Source of the DNA: Piromyces finnis
Lineage: Eukaryota; Neocallimastigomycota; Neocallimastigomycetes; Neocallimastigales; Neocallimastigaceae
Length of the DNA: 64,000 nucleotides
Direction of reading: 5' to 3'
Assembly: GCA_002104945.1 (NCBI GenBank)
Contig: MCFH01000052.1
Location: 310,001-374,000, forward strand
Every line of letters begins with the position of its first letter. Position 1 is the stretch's first letter. Shown in pieces: positions 1 through 9,493 of this stretch. The position numbers and the translations under genes were made by a program. A model generated the notes under the pieces. The model searched no databases. It was not told the origin of the DNA and worked only from the letters and a program-made list of their open reading frames with translations.

Positions 1-260
1 TATAAATGAAGAATAAAATTATTTGAAAAAGACACTGCAGCTACTATTAAAAACTATCCGGAAAATTATATATTAAAAATAAATTAATGGAGGACAATAA
101 AAATTAAACATGCATATAAAGAAAGAAAAAAGAAAATCCTAAGAAGAAGAAGAAGTAATAAAATGAAGAACTTTAATTACTTATAAAATTTAATTCTTTA
201 TCTATTATTTTTCCTTTCGTAACTTCAAGGGACGAAGTTATATCTTAAGGGCGAAGATAT
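1..260 (+). mobile_element. 3' internal part of a non-coding LTR element (family F, copy 1)
   Basis: This stretch is nearly identical to 28569-28828, the internal end of the complete family F mini-element at 27427-29430. It has no ORF. It ends with a hairpin (220-240) and a purine-rich tract (AAGGGCGAAGATAT) directly before the LTR that starts at 261. The 5' part lies outside the window. Confidence 0.75.
220..240 (+). other. Pre-PPT hairpin (TAACTTC-AAGGGAC-GAAGTTA)
   Basis: A 7-bp perfect stem with loop AAGGGAC, 20 nt upstream of the 3' LTR. Equivalent hairpins sit at 28787-28809, 17771-17789 and 40681-40699. A fuller account is given under findings. Confidence 0.6.
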
Positions 261-775
261 TGATAAATAATTAAATTTATAAATTATAAATTAATAATAA
301 TAATAATAATAATTAAAATATAGATAAAAATTTAAAATATTTAACATGTATAAAATTATTAAATTAAAAATTATAAATGTAAACTTTTTGTTTATTTAAT
401 TGTTTATTTCTTTTTAAATTAAATAGTTTATATTTGTTTATAATTATATCTTAAAATAATAATTTTGTATAAATAGTGATAGAATTACTTATTTTTAAAA
501 AAATGTTCCTAATAATCCAGAAAAATTAGATAATAATATTAAATTTATTAAAATAATACTTATAATTATATTCACATACATACCGAGATGTATTCATAAT
601 AAAATATATATTTAATAATACTAGAGTTATTAAATATCAAAATTTATAATTAAATAAACTATATTTTATAAAACTAACTAATACTTGAAAATGAACAAGT
701 ATAAAAATCATTTATTTTTATTTTCTTTAAATTTTATTTATTAAATATTATTTTTTAGATACAAATATTATCACT

Positions 776-2075
776 TGTAAAAGTTTTACTAAACTTATAA
801 TTTAATATTAAAATATCAAATTAAATAAAAGGTTAAAAGATAACTAGGTTAGAAAAAAAAAATGTTTTATTAAAATAATCTTAATTGATTTATAAATGAA
901 TAATTAAATTATATATTATGGTTAAAATAATTTCTTTTATTTTATTTAATGATATATTGCTAAAATATATAATAATAAGATTATTTAGTAGTAATACTCA
1001 TTAAGTATTAATTATTATTAATAGTTAATAATCTATAGTTAATAATCTTTAGTTAATAATTTATAGTTAATAATTTTTGGTTAATAATTTATAGTTAATA
1101 ATTTATAGTTAATAATTTAATAATTTATGGTTAATAATTTTTGGTTAATAATTTATAGTTAATAATTTATAGTTAATAATTTAATAATTTATGGTTAATA
1201 ATTTTTGGTTAATAATTTATAGTTAATAATTTATAGTTAATAATTTAATAATTTATGGTTAATAATTTTTGGTTAATAATCTTTACAAAGATTTTAATTT
1301 CATAAACTATTCTAAACTATTTATACTATTTGTAATTTTACATTTAATAATAAAATAACTTTTCAATACATGATTATATTCATAATATATTTTATAATAC
1401 TTAAACTAAACTTAAGACTTATTCCTAATTATTAAAAAATAACTATTGTTTATATATTTATAATATTAATTATTTCTTAATTATAATATAATTCATTGAA
1501 TATAATATTAATAATTATAATCCTCTAGTTCAAAGATTATAAATTATGTTATTGAAATAATTATTATAAAATAAAGTTAATTAGTTCCGGAAAATAATTT
1601 TAATTTAATTAAACAATAATTTTTATACTTTGAGTGAATGATTTATGTTTGATATATCAGGGGTGATCATTCTCTGAATAAACAATTAATCATTGCTAAC
1701 AAAATATCTTTAAATTGGAATATCTCGTGAACCAGCAGAGATATTGACCTGATTTTAAGATATGTTGTTTGTCTCGAGCGTGGCTTTCTAACGAACGTAA
1801 TTATAACCAAAATATTTTTATTCAAAAATCGTCATTCGTTGAGGAGATACGCGTGTTTTTCCTTATTCCATTTTAACGATAAGGGTTAAAGTTATTTATT
1901 ATAAAAATTACTAAGGGTTAAGGTCATATTTTAACCTTTCCTAAATTTTTAAATATTTCTTAATAAAATTTTATAATTTATTTGAAAATAAAATATTTGT
2001 TGATTTTAAATTTTCATAAGTGATTTCACAATTCCAAGTGATCTTGAAATTGTAATTTCACTAGTATTCGTGACA
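776..2075. repeat. Solo LTR, family D (1300 bp), target duplication TCACT
   Basis: It begins TGTAAAAG and ends GTGACA. The 5 bp on each side (771-775 and 2076-2080) are both TCACT. Joining the flanks restores a sequence seen intact at 27966-27999. Other copies lie at 14407-15434 and 22604-23732. It is longer than its relatives because of an internal tandem repeat. Confidence 0.88.
1081..1272. repeat. 64-bp minisatellite, three units, inside LTR D
   Basis: Three units with a 64-bp period, built from shorter TTAATAATTTATAG-like words. The family D copy at 22604-23732 has only about one unit, which explains most of the length difference between the two LTRs. Confidence 0.7.
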
Positions 2076-2132
2076 TCACTTTCTATATTCATTTATAGAA
2101 TTAAGATAATATTTTCTACGTATCAACAAAAT

Positions 2133-2749
2133 TGTCAAAAAGCGATTTTTTATTAAAGAAAAGTGTGGTAAGCACACTAGTTATATTAATTAATAAATAT
2201 AATACGCTTTCCTATTGAAGGCGTAAAGCTAATAATATTTATATAAAGAAATTTAAATAATATTTTTATTTTAGCAATAACTTAATATCAGCATATATTA
2301 AGTTATTAAAAATATTAAAATTTTTAAAGTTTTAGGTTTTATAGGAGTTTATAAATTTTATTAACTTTAAGTTAAAAAATTACTAACGCTAAAGCTTCGT
2401 AATTTTTGTCAATTTTTGTTCTTTTTATACATGAACAATTTTAATTATTACATTTTTTAATTTTAATTAATTATTGTCTAATTATAAAATATTTAATTTT
2501 TATAAATTAATAATTAATATAATTATTGTAAATAGTTAATAAATTTAAAATAAAATTTTTAATAATAAAATTTTAATAATTTTAAAAATTTAATAATTTC
2601 AAATATTAGAAATTTTATACTTTGAAATTTTTTAATAAAAATTTAAAAAATAAATTTTTTCAAATTTTCAAATTTTCAAATTTTAAAAAAATTTTTAATT
2701 TTTTCCATGTGTCCAAATTTTTTAAATTTTTATATATGTTATTGTGACA
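2133..2749 (-). repeat. Element 1 3' LTR
   Basis: 617 bp. On the plus strand it reads TGTCAAAAAGCG to TTATTGTGACA, giving TGTCA/TGACA inverted ends. It appears identical to 8205-8821. Confidence 0.92.
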
Positions 2750-3239
2750 CTGCCCGTCCTAAGGGTCGTTTCGCCGGACGACCCAAAAAATTATGGACAC
2801 TGGCACGTCATAATAATTTGGACATGGACACTTCCACGACACTTAGATTTTTTTTTCAAAAATTGAGAATTTCCATTTTTTGAAAATTCTCAAAATTTTT
2901 CTAAGTGTTGAAAAAGTGAAGTGTAAAAGTGTTCAAGAAAAGTTGAGAGGGTATCACGTGGATTCTTCAGAAATGGAGACTACACGTGAAGGTTAGGGAA
3001 ATGATATGACTCGAGGGGAAGCGGATTTTGGGGTGCGGAAAAGGTTGCGAAATTTGAGGGTTGAGGGCAAAGGCGAAAGAGGGTGGTTGGGTAGCGGAAT
3101 AGTGGTTGGTAGTTGTAGTGGTGGCGACTAGTGGGTAGCGGAGTTGTGGGTAGTAGGTGGGATAGTGGCGATTGGTGGGTAGTGAAGGAGTAAGGGTGGT
3201 AGACACTAGTAGGTGGGGTACTAATAAGTTGGGTCCAGA
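2750..3239 (-). other. Element 1 3' non-coding region: purine tract, two hairpins, C-rich stretch
   Basis: About 490 bp separate the pol stop from the 3' LTR. In element sense it holds four parts. First is a C-rich, G-poor stretch (3215-3000, G-rich on the plus strand). Second is a long AT hairpin (about 2909-2839). Third is a GC-rich hairpin GGGTCGT-8 nt-ACGACCC (2784-2763). Fourth is a purine-rich tract ending GGACGGGCAG next to the LTR. A small overlapping frame (2980-3285) is Pro/His-rich and probably not a gene. Confidence 0.65.
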
Positions 3240-6200
3240 TTAAGAATCTGGGACGGAATTGGTGAATTGTTGGTAAGCGCGACATTGGTAATCAGCTAAA
3301 AGGGTGCTGTAGTAGTCATCCTTATCAATGGTGTCAGCATTGATCCAACGTTGAGATAAGTCAGTAAAAGTGACTAAGTACTCGTAAAAATGACCCGATT
3401 TACGAGAACTAAGGATCTTGGTGATTTCATTGGAGTTGGGATGGTTGAGCAATAGATGGTGAGGAGTGGGATGATATGGTTCGAGTTCACTGATGTGGAA
3501 TACGGGGTAGACACGAGGGAAAGGTGAGGTAGATAAATCAAGGCGGTAGTTGAGCTTAGATTCATCGACACCAGTGACCTTGTATGGACCATACTTGCGG
3601 GTTTGGAGCTTGAACGCTAATGGAGGATGATAATTAGCGGGTTTGCGAAGCCAAACAAGATCGTGGACCTTGAAGCGCTTAAAGTTGTGATAAAGGTGCT
3701 TATCCTTTTCATCGAGATAACGGGTACGACTGACTTCGAGAGTATGCTTAAGGTCAGCTAAATTATGGGAGAAGCTATCGATGAGGGGATGAAGTCCTAA
3801 AGAAGAAACAAGGTCTGCAACTTGTGGATTTGCGTGAACTTGATAATTATAAACGGAGAGAAATGGTGGTTGCTTGGTGGAAGCATGGATGGAATTGTTG
3901 TAGCAAAATTCAGCTAAGTACAAATGATCCATCCAACTGAGATCATCAAATTGAGCTAAGTAGCAACGAAGATAAGTTTCAACGTAGTCGTTGTTACGTT
4001 CTACTTGTCCAACAGTGCGGTGATGGCCAGTAGTAGCAGAGTGGTGATCGATATTAAAGAATTCCATCAAGTGGGACCAAAGACGACTTTCGAACTGAGT
4101 ACCACGGTCTGTAACAATAGATAAGGGGAATCCGTGCAGTTTGAAAATATGGTTAAGAAAAGCAGTAGCAGTTTCCTTAGCAGTGGGTAAATGTTTGAAC
4201 CCAACTAAGTGTATCATCTTAGTTAAGTAGCAAGTAGTAACCATTATGGTACCTTGATGGTGGTTCGGATTGGTAGAGTCGAATGGTAAGGTAGAGTTAC
4301 AAGGTCTTGATGGTAAGTCCGTGATAAAGTCCATTTGTAGGTGTTGCCATGGAAGTTCCGGAAGAGGGACACGGATCATATTACCATAAGGAGCATGGTG
4401 ATCGGCTTTCATTGCCTTGCATACACTACAGCTTCGAATATAAGACTCGACATCTTGACGCATATTAACCCAATAGAAATTACGTCTAAGAATGTCATAA
4501 GTCTTATCGACTCCCAAGTGACCGGCAGTGGGTGCATCATGGTTGAGCTTAATAACTAAGAGTCTTAGTTGACTTGGAACATATACTTGCTCCGGATGTT
4601 TGGTTCTTATTAAAAGGCCATCTTGAAGAATCCAAGGATGATCACTATTTGGAACTTCAAGATCCTTAAGAATCTGACAAGCGGTTTCATCTTGAAGGTA
4701 GCACTGCTTAATGTCGTCAATGAAGCTAGTTTCCATAGAGAAGTAGCATTCATCTTCGTTGAATCCTTCTAATTGAGTTGGTTTAAGTAAGGACGATTCA
4801 CTTATATCCTCACCAACTGTGAGCATATGGTCGGATCTACGAGAGAGAGCATCAGCTTTACCATTTTTCTTTCCTGGTCGATAGATAATCTTGAAATCAA
4901 AGGTAGCAAAGTATTCTTGCCAACGAGCTTGCCTTTGGGATAGAAGTTGCGGTTTGGTAGCAAAAAGCAAGTTTCGATGGTCTGAATAAACGGTAATAGG
5001 ATATTTTGCACCTTGAAGTAAGTGACGCCATTCGATAAAAGCTTGACGAATTGCTAAGAGTTCCTTTTCGGTGATAGAGTAATTAAGTTCTGCATCATGA
5101 AGGGTTTTAGAAAAGTAATAAACTGGATGCAGGTCTCCATCATCACCTTTTTGTGAAAGTACTCCCCCGATAGCAAAGTCACTTGCGTCACATTCAACTA
5201 TGAATGGTTTATCGTGATCAGGACAAAGTAAAACTGGAGCTGAAGTAAGAAATTCTTTAAGTTGATTAAATGCTCTATTACACTCGTCTGTCCATATGAA
5301 AGTGACGCCTTTCTTAGTTAAGTTGTATAATGGTTTTGCAATTTTAGAAAAGTTAGAGATAAAGCGACGGTAGTAATTGCATAACCCTAAGAAGGACTGA
5401 ACTTCTTTCACAGTAGTGGGGATAGGCCAGTTCTTAACTGCTTCAATTTTGTGAGGATCAGTTTTGATTCCCTCCTTACTGATTACGTGACCCAAAAATT
5501 CGATTTCAGCTTTGTGAAACTCACATTTTTTGAGTTTCGCAACTAAGTTGTTTTCAATGATTAATTGAAGAACATTTCTAACATGTTGAACATGTTCTTC
5601 AAGGGTCTTGGAGTAGATAATGATATCATCCAAGTACACTTGAACGTACTTATTAATTTGATCACTAAAGATATCATTAATGAAAGCTTGGAAAACTGCA
5701 GGAGCATTAGTTAGTCCAAAAGGCATGACTAAGTACTCAAAGTGACCAAATGCCGTCCTGAATGCAGTCTTGTATTCGTCACCTTCTTTAATCCTAATTA
5801 AATTATAAGCTGACTTGAGGTCTAACTTAGTGAAATAGTTAGCACCTTTCATTGATTCAAAGACTGATAGGATTAAAGGTAGCGGATAGGCATTCTTGAT
5901 AGTTTGGTCGTTGAGCTTGCGATAGTCAACGCAAAATCTGAGACTACCATCCTTCTTATCTTGGAGTAGAACTGGATGTCCAGCAGGAGATCGGGATTTT
6001 CTAATGAATCCTTTATTCAAGTTTTCTTCAATATACTCCTTAATAAATTGACGTTCAGTAGGAGTAGTTGGATAAATTGGCCCATAAAATAATGAAGCAT
6101 TAGGTTTCAAATCGATAGAACAATCATATACACGATGTTCAGGAAGTTCATCGGCTCGTTCTTCATTGAAGGCTTCATATAAATCTTCATATTCCAAAGG

Positions 6201-8123
6201 TATACCGTTGATAGATTCTACTAGTTCAGGATTCTGATCATCGGCTATGAAGACTGTTTCTGTTGGAATGGAAGTTGATTTATCCAGATTTGAGTCTTCG
6301 AGTTCTGTGATAAACATAACTTCATGAAGAGGTGTAGATTTCTTCAAATCATTCCTAAAGTTAGGAGATTTAATCTCAGATCCATTATGGTTGGAGAAAG
6401 GAACAGGACCAATTTTAACTGTAAAGGAATGGTCAGGTTGTGTTAAGATACAGAAGAAGTTGGTTTTCATGAACTTAGAACCTAGGAGAATCGAAGAAGG
6501 AAGCTGATCAGCTACGTGGCATCGAAGTTTGTATTGACGAACCTCTTCTCGGGTTCCTCCTAAAGAAGATAAGTTCATTACAATGTTGAACTCTTCTGTG
6601 ATGTAATGCATTAGGACATTACCTCCCATGACCTTTACAACAGTATCAGCTGGTATGGTCTTAATTCCTAGTTTCTTCACTAAATCCATATGGATTACAT
6701 TGGTAGTAGAGCCGGAATCTAAGAGAGACGAAGTGATAACCTGTCTAGATCCTTTAGAAGTTTTTACACTAGTCTTCACGATGGGATACTTCTCCGGATC
6801 AGGATTTGGTAGCTCTAAGATATCTTGCTCTTCTACTTCACAGAGATAGCTGGAGTATGAAGTACCATTATTAGGTTTAGTACTTTTATTGGGATTTTGG
6901 GTACTAGACTTGCTATCCAAGTTACTGGAGCCTTTTCCTTTTTGGTTAGACGGGCGGTTGTTGTTATTGTTATTCCTTTGGTTGTTATTACGATTGTTAG
7001 TCTTGTTAGGGTTCTTGGAATAAAGACTGCCATGAATACCTAATAAATTAGCTATTAAGGGCTCTTTGTCCTTGTAGTTAGCTTGTCTTTCCAAAGTATC
7101 ATCGTAATAAGTATCCTTGGAAGCATCATATTTGATTAGAAGATTCTTCAGTTCTTCTAACGTCTGTCTATCCGAAGTTAATTTACTAAAGGCGTGGTTC
7201 ACGGTAGGTCTAACTTGGAAAAGCATGATGGTTAATTGAATGTCTTCGGAACATCCAATTAATTTGACATATTGGGAGAATTTTCCTAAGTATTCGGAAG
7301 CTTTTCCCCAACTATGTCTGAGCTTCATCAGGTCGATTTTGGTGATGTTGATATCCTTCGGGTTAAGGAATCTCTTACTCAAAGCTTCGTAAAGAACCTT
7401 TCTATTCGGATGAGATTCCTGGAAGTCTGCTTGTTCAACATCGTACCAATCTGCAGCATCACCAGTAAGACAATCTTCAATGAAGTTTACTTTCATAGCT
7501 TCATTGTTTCCATAGAACTTGATGTGTCTTAAGAAGTGGTGTTCGCATCGACGGATGAATCTGCGTAGTTGAATACTTTCTCCTGAGTAAGAAAGCATTT
7601 TTTCAGCGACGTTTGGAGGCGAAGCATCTCCCATGATGACGTCACCGTCAGGTTCGTGAGGAGTAGCAGCAGAAGGAGTAACGGGAGTAGACAACTCATC
7701 AACTCTTTGAGTAGCTTTGCTGATATGAGCTTTGATATCAGCGAGTTGATTGTCTTTCCTAGCATCGTTGACTTCTAAGGTAGTCATCTTACCCATAATA
7801 ACTTGAGTAGAGTTTTCCAAAACAGTCAAACGATCATTGAGACTTTCGTTTTCCCTTCTGGTAGCTTGAATATCAACCTTTAACTGATTGATATTCCCAG
7901 TTAAGGTAGCAGTTAAAGACTCAATGAGGGCCTTGAGATCCTCATTAGTAGTTGGCTTCTGAGTAGGATTACTCGTAGAAGCATTAGTTTGTCCGGAATG
8001 ATTAGGCATCTTTGATTTTCTTACGGGAGTATTTCCTGGGGAACGTTCTCTCTTGGTAGTTTGTAGGCGGTTAAAAAATTCTTTTGTATCCACTTTAATA
8101 GGTGTAAGTGGAGATTTTTCCAT
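3240..8123 (-). CDS. Gag-Pol polyprotein of element 1 (gag, protease, RT, RNase H, integrase, chromodomain)
   Basis: A single 1627-residue frame. Gag covers about residues 1-430. It has a coiled-coil-like segment (85-145), an Asn-rich tail, and no CCHC knuckle, as in Tf1. The retropepsin motif LLDSGST has Asp469. Reverse transcriptase carries VDYRKLN, FGLTNAP and YLDD (830-833). RNase H has Asp979 in ECDAS and Asp1048 in SDHRN. The integrase zinc site is His1195, His1202, Cys1232 and Cys1235, with catalytic Asp1265, Asp1339 and Glu1375. Residues 1567-1620 (ITKIL..YEYLV..RWI..ADTID) resemble a chromodomain. The start is the first ATG, about 80 nt inside the 5' LTR edge. Base composition is clearly richer in GC than elements 2 and 3. 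Every catalytic residue checked is present, so it could be functional. Confidence 0.95.
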   Translation of the reverse strand: MEKSPLTPIKVDTKEFFNRLQTTKRERSPGNTPVRKSKMPNHSGQTNASTSNPTQKPTTNEDLKALIESLTATLTGNINQLKVDIQATRRENESLNDRLTVLENSTQVIMGKMTTLEVNDARKDNQLADIKAHISKATQRVDELSTPVTPSAATPHEPDGDVIMGDASPPNVAEKMLSYSGESIQLRRFIRRCEHHFLRHIKFYGNNEAMKVNFIEDCLTGDAADWYDVEQADFQESHPNRKVLYEALSKRFLNPKDINITKIDLMKLRHSWGKASEYLGKFSQYVKLIGCSEDIQLTIMLFQVRPTVNHAFSKLTSDRQTLEELKNLLIKYDASKDTYYDDTLERQANYKDKEPLIANLLGIHGSLYSKNPNKTNNRNNNQRNNNNNNRPSNQKGKGSSNLDSKSSTQNPNKSTKPNNGTSYSSYLCEVEEQDILELPNPDPEKYPIVKTSVKTSKGSRQVITSSLLDSGSTTNVIHMDLVKKLGIKTIPADTVVKVMGGNVLMHYITEEFNIVMNLSSLGGTREEVRQYKLRCHVADQLPSSILLGSKFMKTNFFCILTQPDHSFTVKIGPVPFSNHNGSEIKSPNFRNDLKKSTPLHEVMFITELEDSNLDKSTSIPTETVFIADDQNPELVESINGIPLEYEDLYEAFNEERADELPEHRVYDCSIDLKPNASLFYGPIYPTTPTERQFIKEYIEENLNKGFIRKSRSPAGHPVLLQDKKDGSLRFCVDYRKLNDQTIKNAYPLPLILSVFESMKGANYFTKLDLKSAYNLIRIKEGDEYKTAFRTAFGHFEYLVMPFGLTNAPAVFQAFINDIFSDQINKYVQVYLDDIIIYSKTLEEHVQHVRNVLQLIIENNLVAKLKKCEFHKAEIEFLGHVISKEGIKTDPHKIEAVKNWPIPTTVKEVQSFLGLCNYYRRFISNFSKIAKPLYNLTKKGVTFIWTDECNRAFNQLKEFLTSAPVLLCPDHDKPFIVECDASDFAIGGVLSQKGDDGDLHPVYYFSKTLHDAELNYSITEKELLAIRQAFIEWRHLLQGAKYPITVYSDHRNLLFATKPQLLSQRQARWQEYFATFDFKIIYRPGKKNGKADALSRRSDHMLTVGEDISESSLLKPTQLEGFNEDECYFSMETSFIDDIKQCYLQDETACQILKDLEVPNSDHPWILQDGLLIRTKHPEQVYVPSQLRLLVIKLNHDAPTAGHLGVDKTYDILRRNFYWVNMRQDVESYIRSCSVCKAMKADHHAPYGNMIRVPLPELPWQHLQMDFITDLPSRPCNSTLPFDSTNPNHHQGTIMVTTCYLTKMIHLVGFKHLPTAKETATAFLNHIFKLHGFPLSIVTDRGTQFESRLWSHLMEFFNIDHHSATTGHHRTVGQVERNNDYVETYLRCYLAQFDDLSWMDHLYLAEFCYNNSIHASTKQPPFLSVYNYQVHANPQVADLVSSLGLHPLIDSFSHNLADLKHTLEVSRTRYLDEKDKHLYHNFKRFKVHDLVWLRKPANYHPPLAFKLQTRKYGPYKVTGVDESKLNYRLDLSTSPFPRVYPVFHISELEPYHPTPHHLLLNHPNSNEITKILSSRKSGHFYEYLVTFTDLSQRWINADTIDKDDYYSTLLADYQCRAYQQFTNSVPDS

Positions 8124-8193
8124 TAAACTTTAATTATTATATTTAGTTATTAATAATTACTAACTAATTGGTGCTTAGCGCACTTTTATAATA

Positions 8194-8204
8194 AGCGTTA
8201 GTAA
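8194..8204 (-). other. Element 1 self-priming primer-binding site
   Basis: The first 11 nt of the element after its 5' LTR read TTACTAACGCT in sense. This is the exact complement of AGCGTTAGTAA within the LTR (8462 down to 8452). No tRNA-type TGG start is present. The same layout defines self-priming in the Tf1 family, where the 5' end of the transcript folds back on the PBS. Confidence 0.85.
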
Positions 8205-8821
8205 TGTCAAAAAGCGATTTTTTATTAAAGAAAAGTGTGGTAAGCACACTAGTTATATTAATTAATAAATATAATACGCTTTCCTATTGAAGGCGTAAAG
8301 CTAATAATATTTATATAAAGAAATTTAAATAATATTTTTATTTTAGCAATAACTTAATATCAGCATATATTAAGTTATTAAAAATATTAAAATTTTTAAA
8401 GTTTTAGGTTTTATAGGAGTTTATAAATTTTATTAACTTTAAGTTAAAAAATTACTAACGCTAAAGCTTCGTAATTTTTGTCAATTTTTGTTCTTTTTAT
8501 ACATGAACAATTTTAATTATTACATTTTTTAATTTTAATTAATTATTGTCTAATTATAAAATATTTAATTTTTATAAATTAATAATTAATATAATTATTG
8601 TAAATAGTTAATAAATTTAAAATAAAATTTTTAATAATAAAATTTTAATAATTTTAAAAATTTAATAATTTCAAATATTAGAAATTTTATACTTTGAAAT
8701 TTTTTAATAAAAATTTAAAAAATAAATTTTTTCAAATTTTCAAATTTTCAAATTTTAAAAAAATTTTTAATTTTTTCCATGTGTCCAAATTTTTTAAATT
8801 TTTATATATGTTATTGTGACA
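8205..8821 (-). repeat. Element 1 5' LTR
   Basis: 617 bp, apparently identical to 2133-2749. It contains a TATA box at 8501-8494 and the inferred transcript start near 8462. That leaves about 258 nt of transcribed LTR before the PBS. Confidence 0.92.
8452..8501 (-). promoter_or_regulatory. Element 1 LTR promoter: TATA box and inferred start site
   Basis: In sense, TATAAAAA (8501-8494) lies 32-39 nt upstream of the 11-nt word AGCGTTAGTAA (8462-8452) that pairs with the PBS. In Tf1 the self-primer is the very 5' end of the RNA. The TATA spacing fits a start at 8462. Confidence 0.7.
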
Positions 8822-8835
8822 AAAATTAAAGTAAA

Positions 8836-8906
8836 GCGTTAATAGTATAGAGGTAGAATATTTGCCTTCCAAGCAAATGGCCCGGGTTCGATTCCCGGTT
8901 AACGCA
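8836..8906 (+). tRNA. tRNA-Gly (anticodon TCC)
   Basis: 71 nt. The acceptor GCGTTAA pairs with TTAACGC, discriminator A. The anticodon stem is TTTGC/GCAAA with loop CTTCCAA. The T arm is CCGGG-TTCGATT-CCCGG. Its 5' flank holds element 1 and an older LTR F. No T4 run follows before tRNA-Thr. Confidence 0.95.
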
Positions 8907-8913
8907 TTATAAT

Positions 8914-8985
8914 GCCTGTTTGGCTTAGTGGTAGAGCGTCGCTCTTGTAAAGCGAAGGTCGGTGGTTCAATTCCGTCAATAGGCA
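8914..8985 (+). tRNA. tRNA-Thr (anticodon TGT)
   Basis: 72 nt. The acceptor GCCTGTT pairs with AATAGGC (one G-T pair), discriminator A. The anticodon stem is TCGCT/AGCGA with loop CTTGTAA. The T stem GGTGG/CCGTC has two wobble pairs. It starts 7 nt after tRNA-Gly. Confidence 0.93.
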
Positions 8986-9003
8986 TTAATGTTAAAAAAT
9001 ATA

Positions 9004-9015
9004 TTTTATATTTTT
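9004..9015 (+). terminator. Likely Pol III terminator for the tRNA-Gly/tRNA-Thr unit
   Basis: The first runs of four or more T after either tRNA are TTTT at 9004-9007 and TTTTT at 9011-9015. No such run separates the two tRNAs. Confidence 0.6.
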
Positions 9016-9298
9016 AAAATTTCAATGAGAAAGCGCGTTATATTAATTATATAATTTATATCATGAATGAATAAAGTTCGATTAAAAATAAATTTAAAAA
9101 TTTAAAATATTATAAAAAGCTTTTAAAAATATTTAAAAAGTTACTATAGACTTTAATAAGATAGATATTAAAAAATAAAGAAAATTAATATTCAATAAAT
9201 TAACTTTTAAAAGAAATTGTTAATATGCAGAAAAAGTTATGCTTTACGAATATTACATACCATTTTCACTTATTAAAGAACTATAGAAGGTGTTAGAT

Positions 9299-9493
9299 TA
9301 ACTTAGATTAACTTTGATGGAAAACTCAAAAATAAATTAAATATAAAATCCTGGCCAGAAGTCTGGCAGAGGTCGAATTTCTTCTGGCTAAAAAGTCTGG
9401 CTAAAATGGCCAAAAATCTAGGATTTATACTAAATCATCAATAACTTATATTTAATTTATTTTTGAGTTTCCCATCAAAGTTAATCTAAGTTA
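9299..9493. mobile_element. MITE-like inverted-repeat element (about 193 bp)
   Basis: Two 47-bp arms (9300-9346 and 9446-9492) are inverted copies with one mismatch, starting AACTTAGATTAACTTTGATG. TA flanks both ends, as expected for Tc1/mariner-type target duplication. The middle holds a further imperfect hairpin built on GGCCAGAAG/CTTCTGGC. No coding capacity. Insertion by a Tc1/mariner transposase is an inference. Confidence 0.7.

Larger units (their letters stand above)
261..2125 (+). repeat. LTR, family F, interrupted by a solo LTR
   Basis: It begins TGATAAATAATTA and ends ACGTATCA, matching 27427-28025 and 28829-29430. The part 776-2080 is a later insertion plus one target duplication, so the LTR itself is about 560 bp. 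Its right end lies 16 nt upstream of tRNA-Gly once element 1 and one copy of that element's target duplication are removed. Confidence 0.75.
2133..8821 (-). mobile_element. Element 1: complete Ty3/gypsy chromovirus, Tf1-like
   Basis: A 6.7-kb element on the minus strand with two 617-bp LTRs that look identical. One uninterrupted 1627-codon gag-pol frame, a self-priming PBS and a purine tract complete it. The 5-bp target duplication AAAAT is at 2128-2132 and 8822-8826. Identical LTRs and an open frame point to a recent and possibly active copy. It inserted between an older LTR F (ending at 2125) and tRNA-Gly; the target duplication lies at -14 to -10 from the mature tRNA 5' end. Confidence 0.93.

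Noticed and set aside
1021-1280. Regularly spaced repeats resembling a CRISPR array
   Set aside because: It is a 64-bp minisatellite of TTAATAATTTATAG words inside a eukaryotic LTR, with no unique spacers.
2980-3285. A 101-codon Pro/His-rich frame overlapping the end of element 1 pol
   Set aside because: It arises from the C-rich 3' region, has no recognisable motif, and overlaps a clearly real frame.
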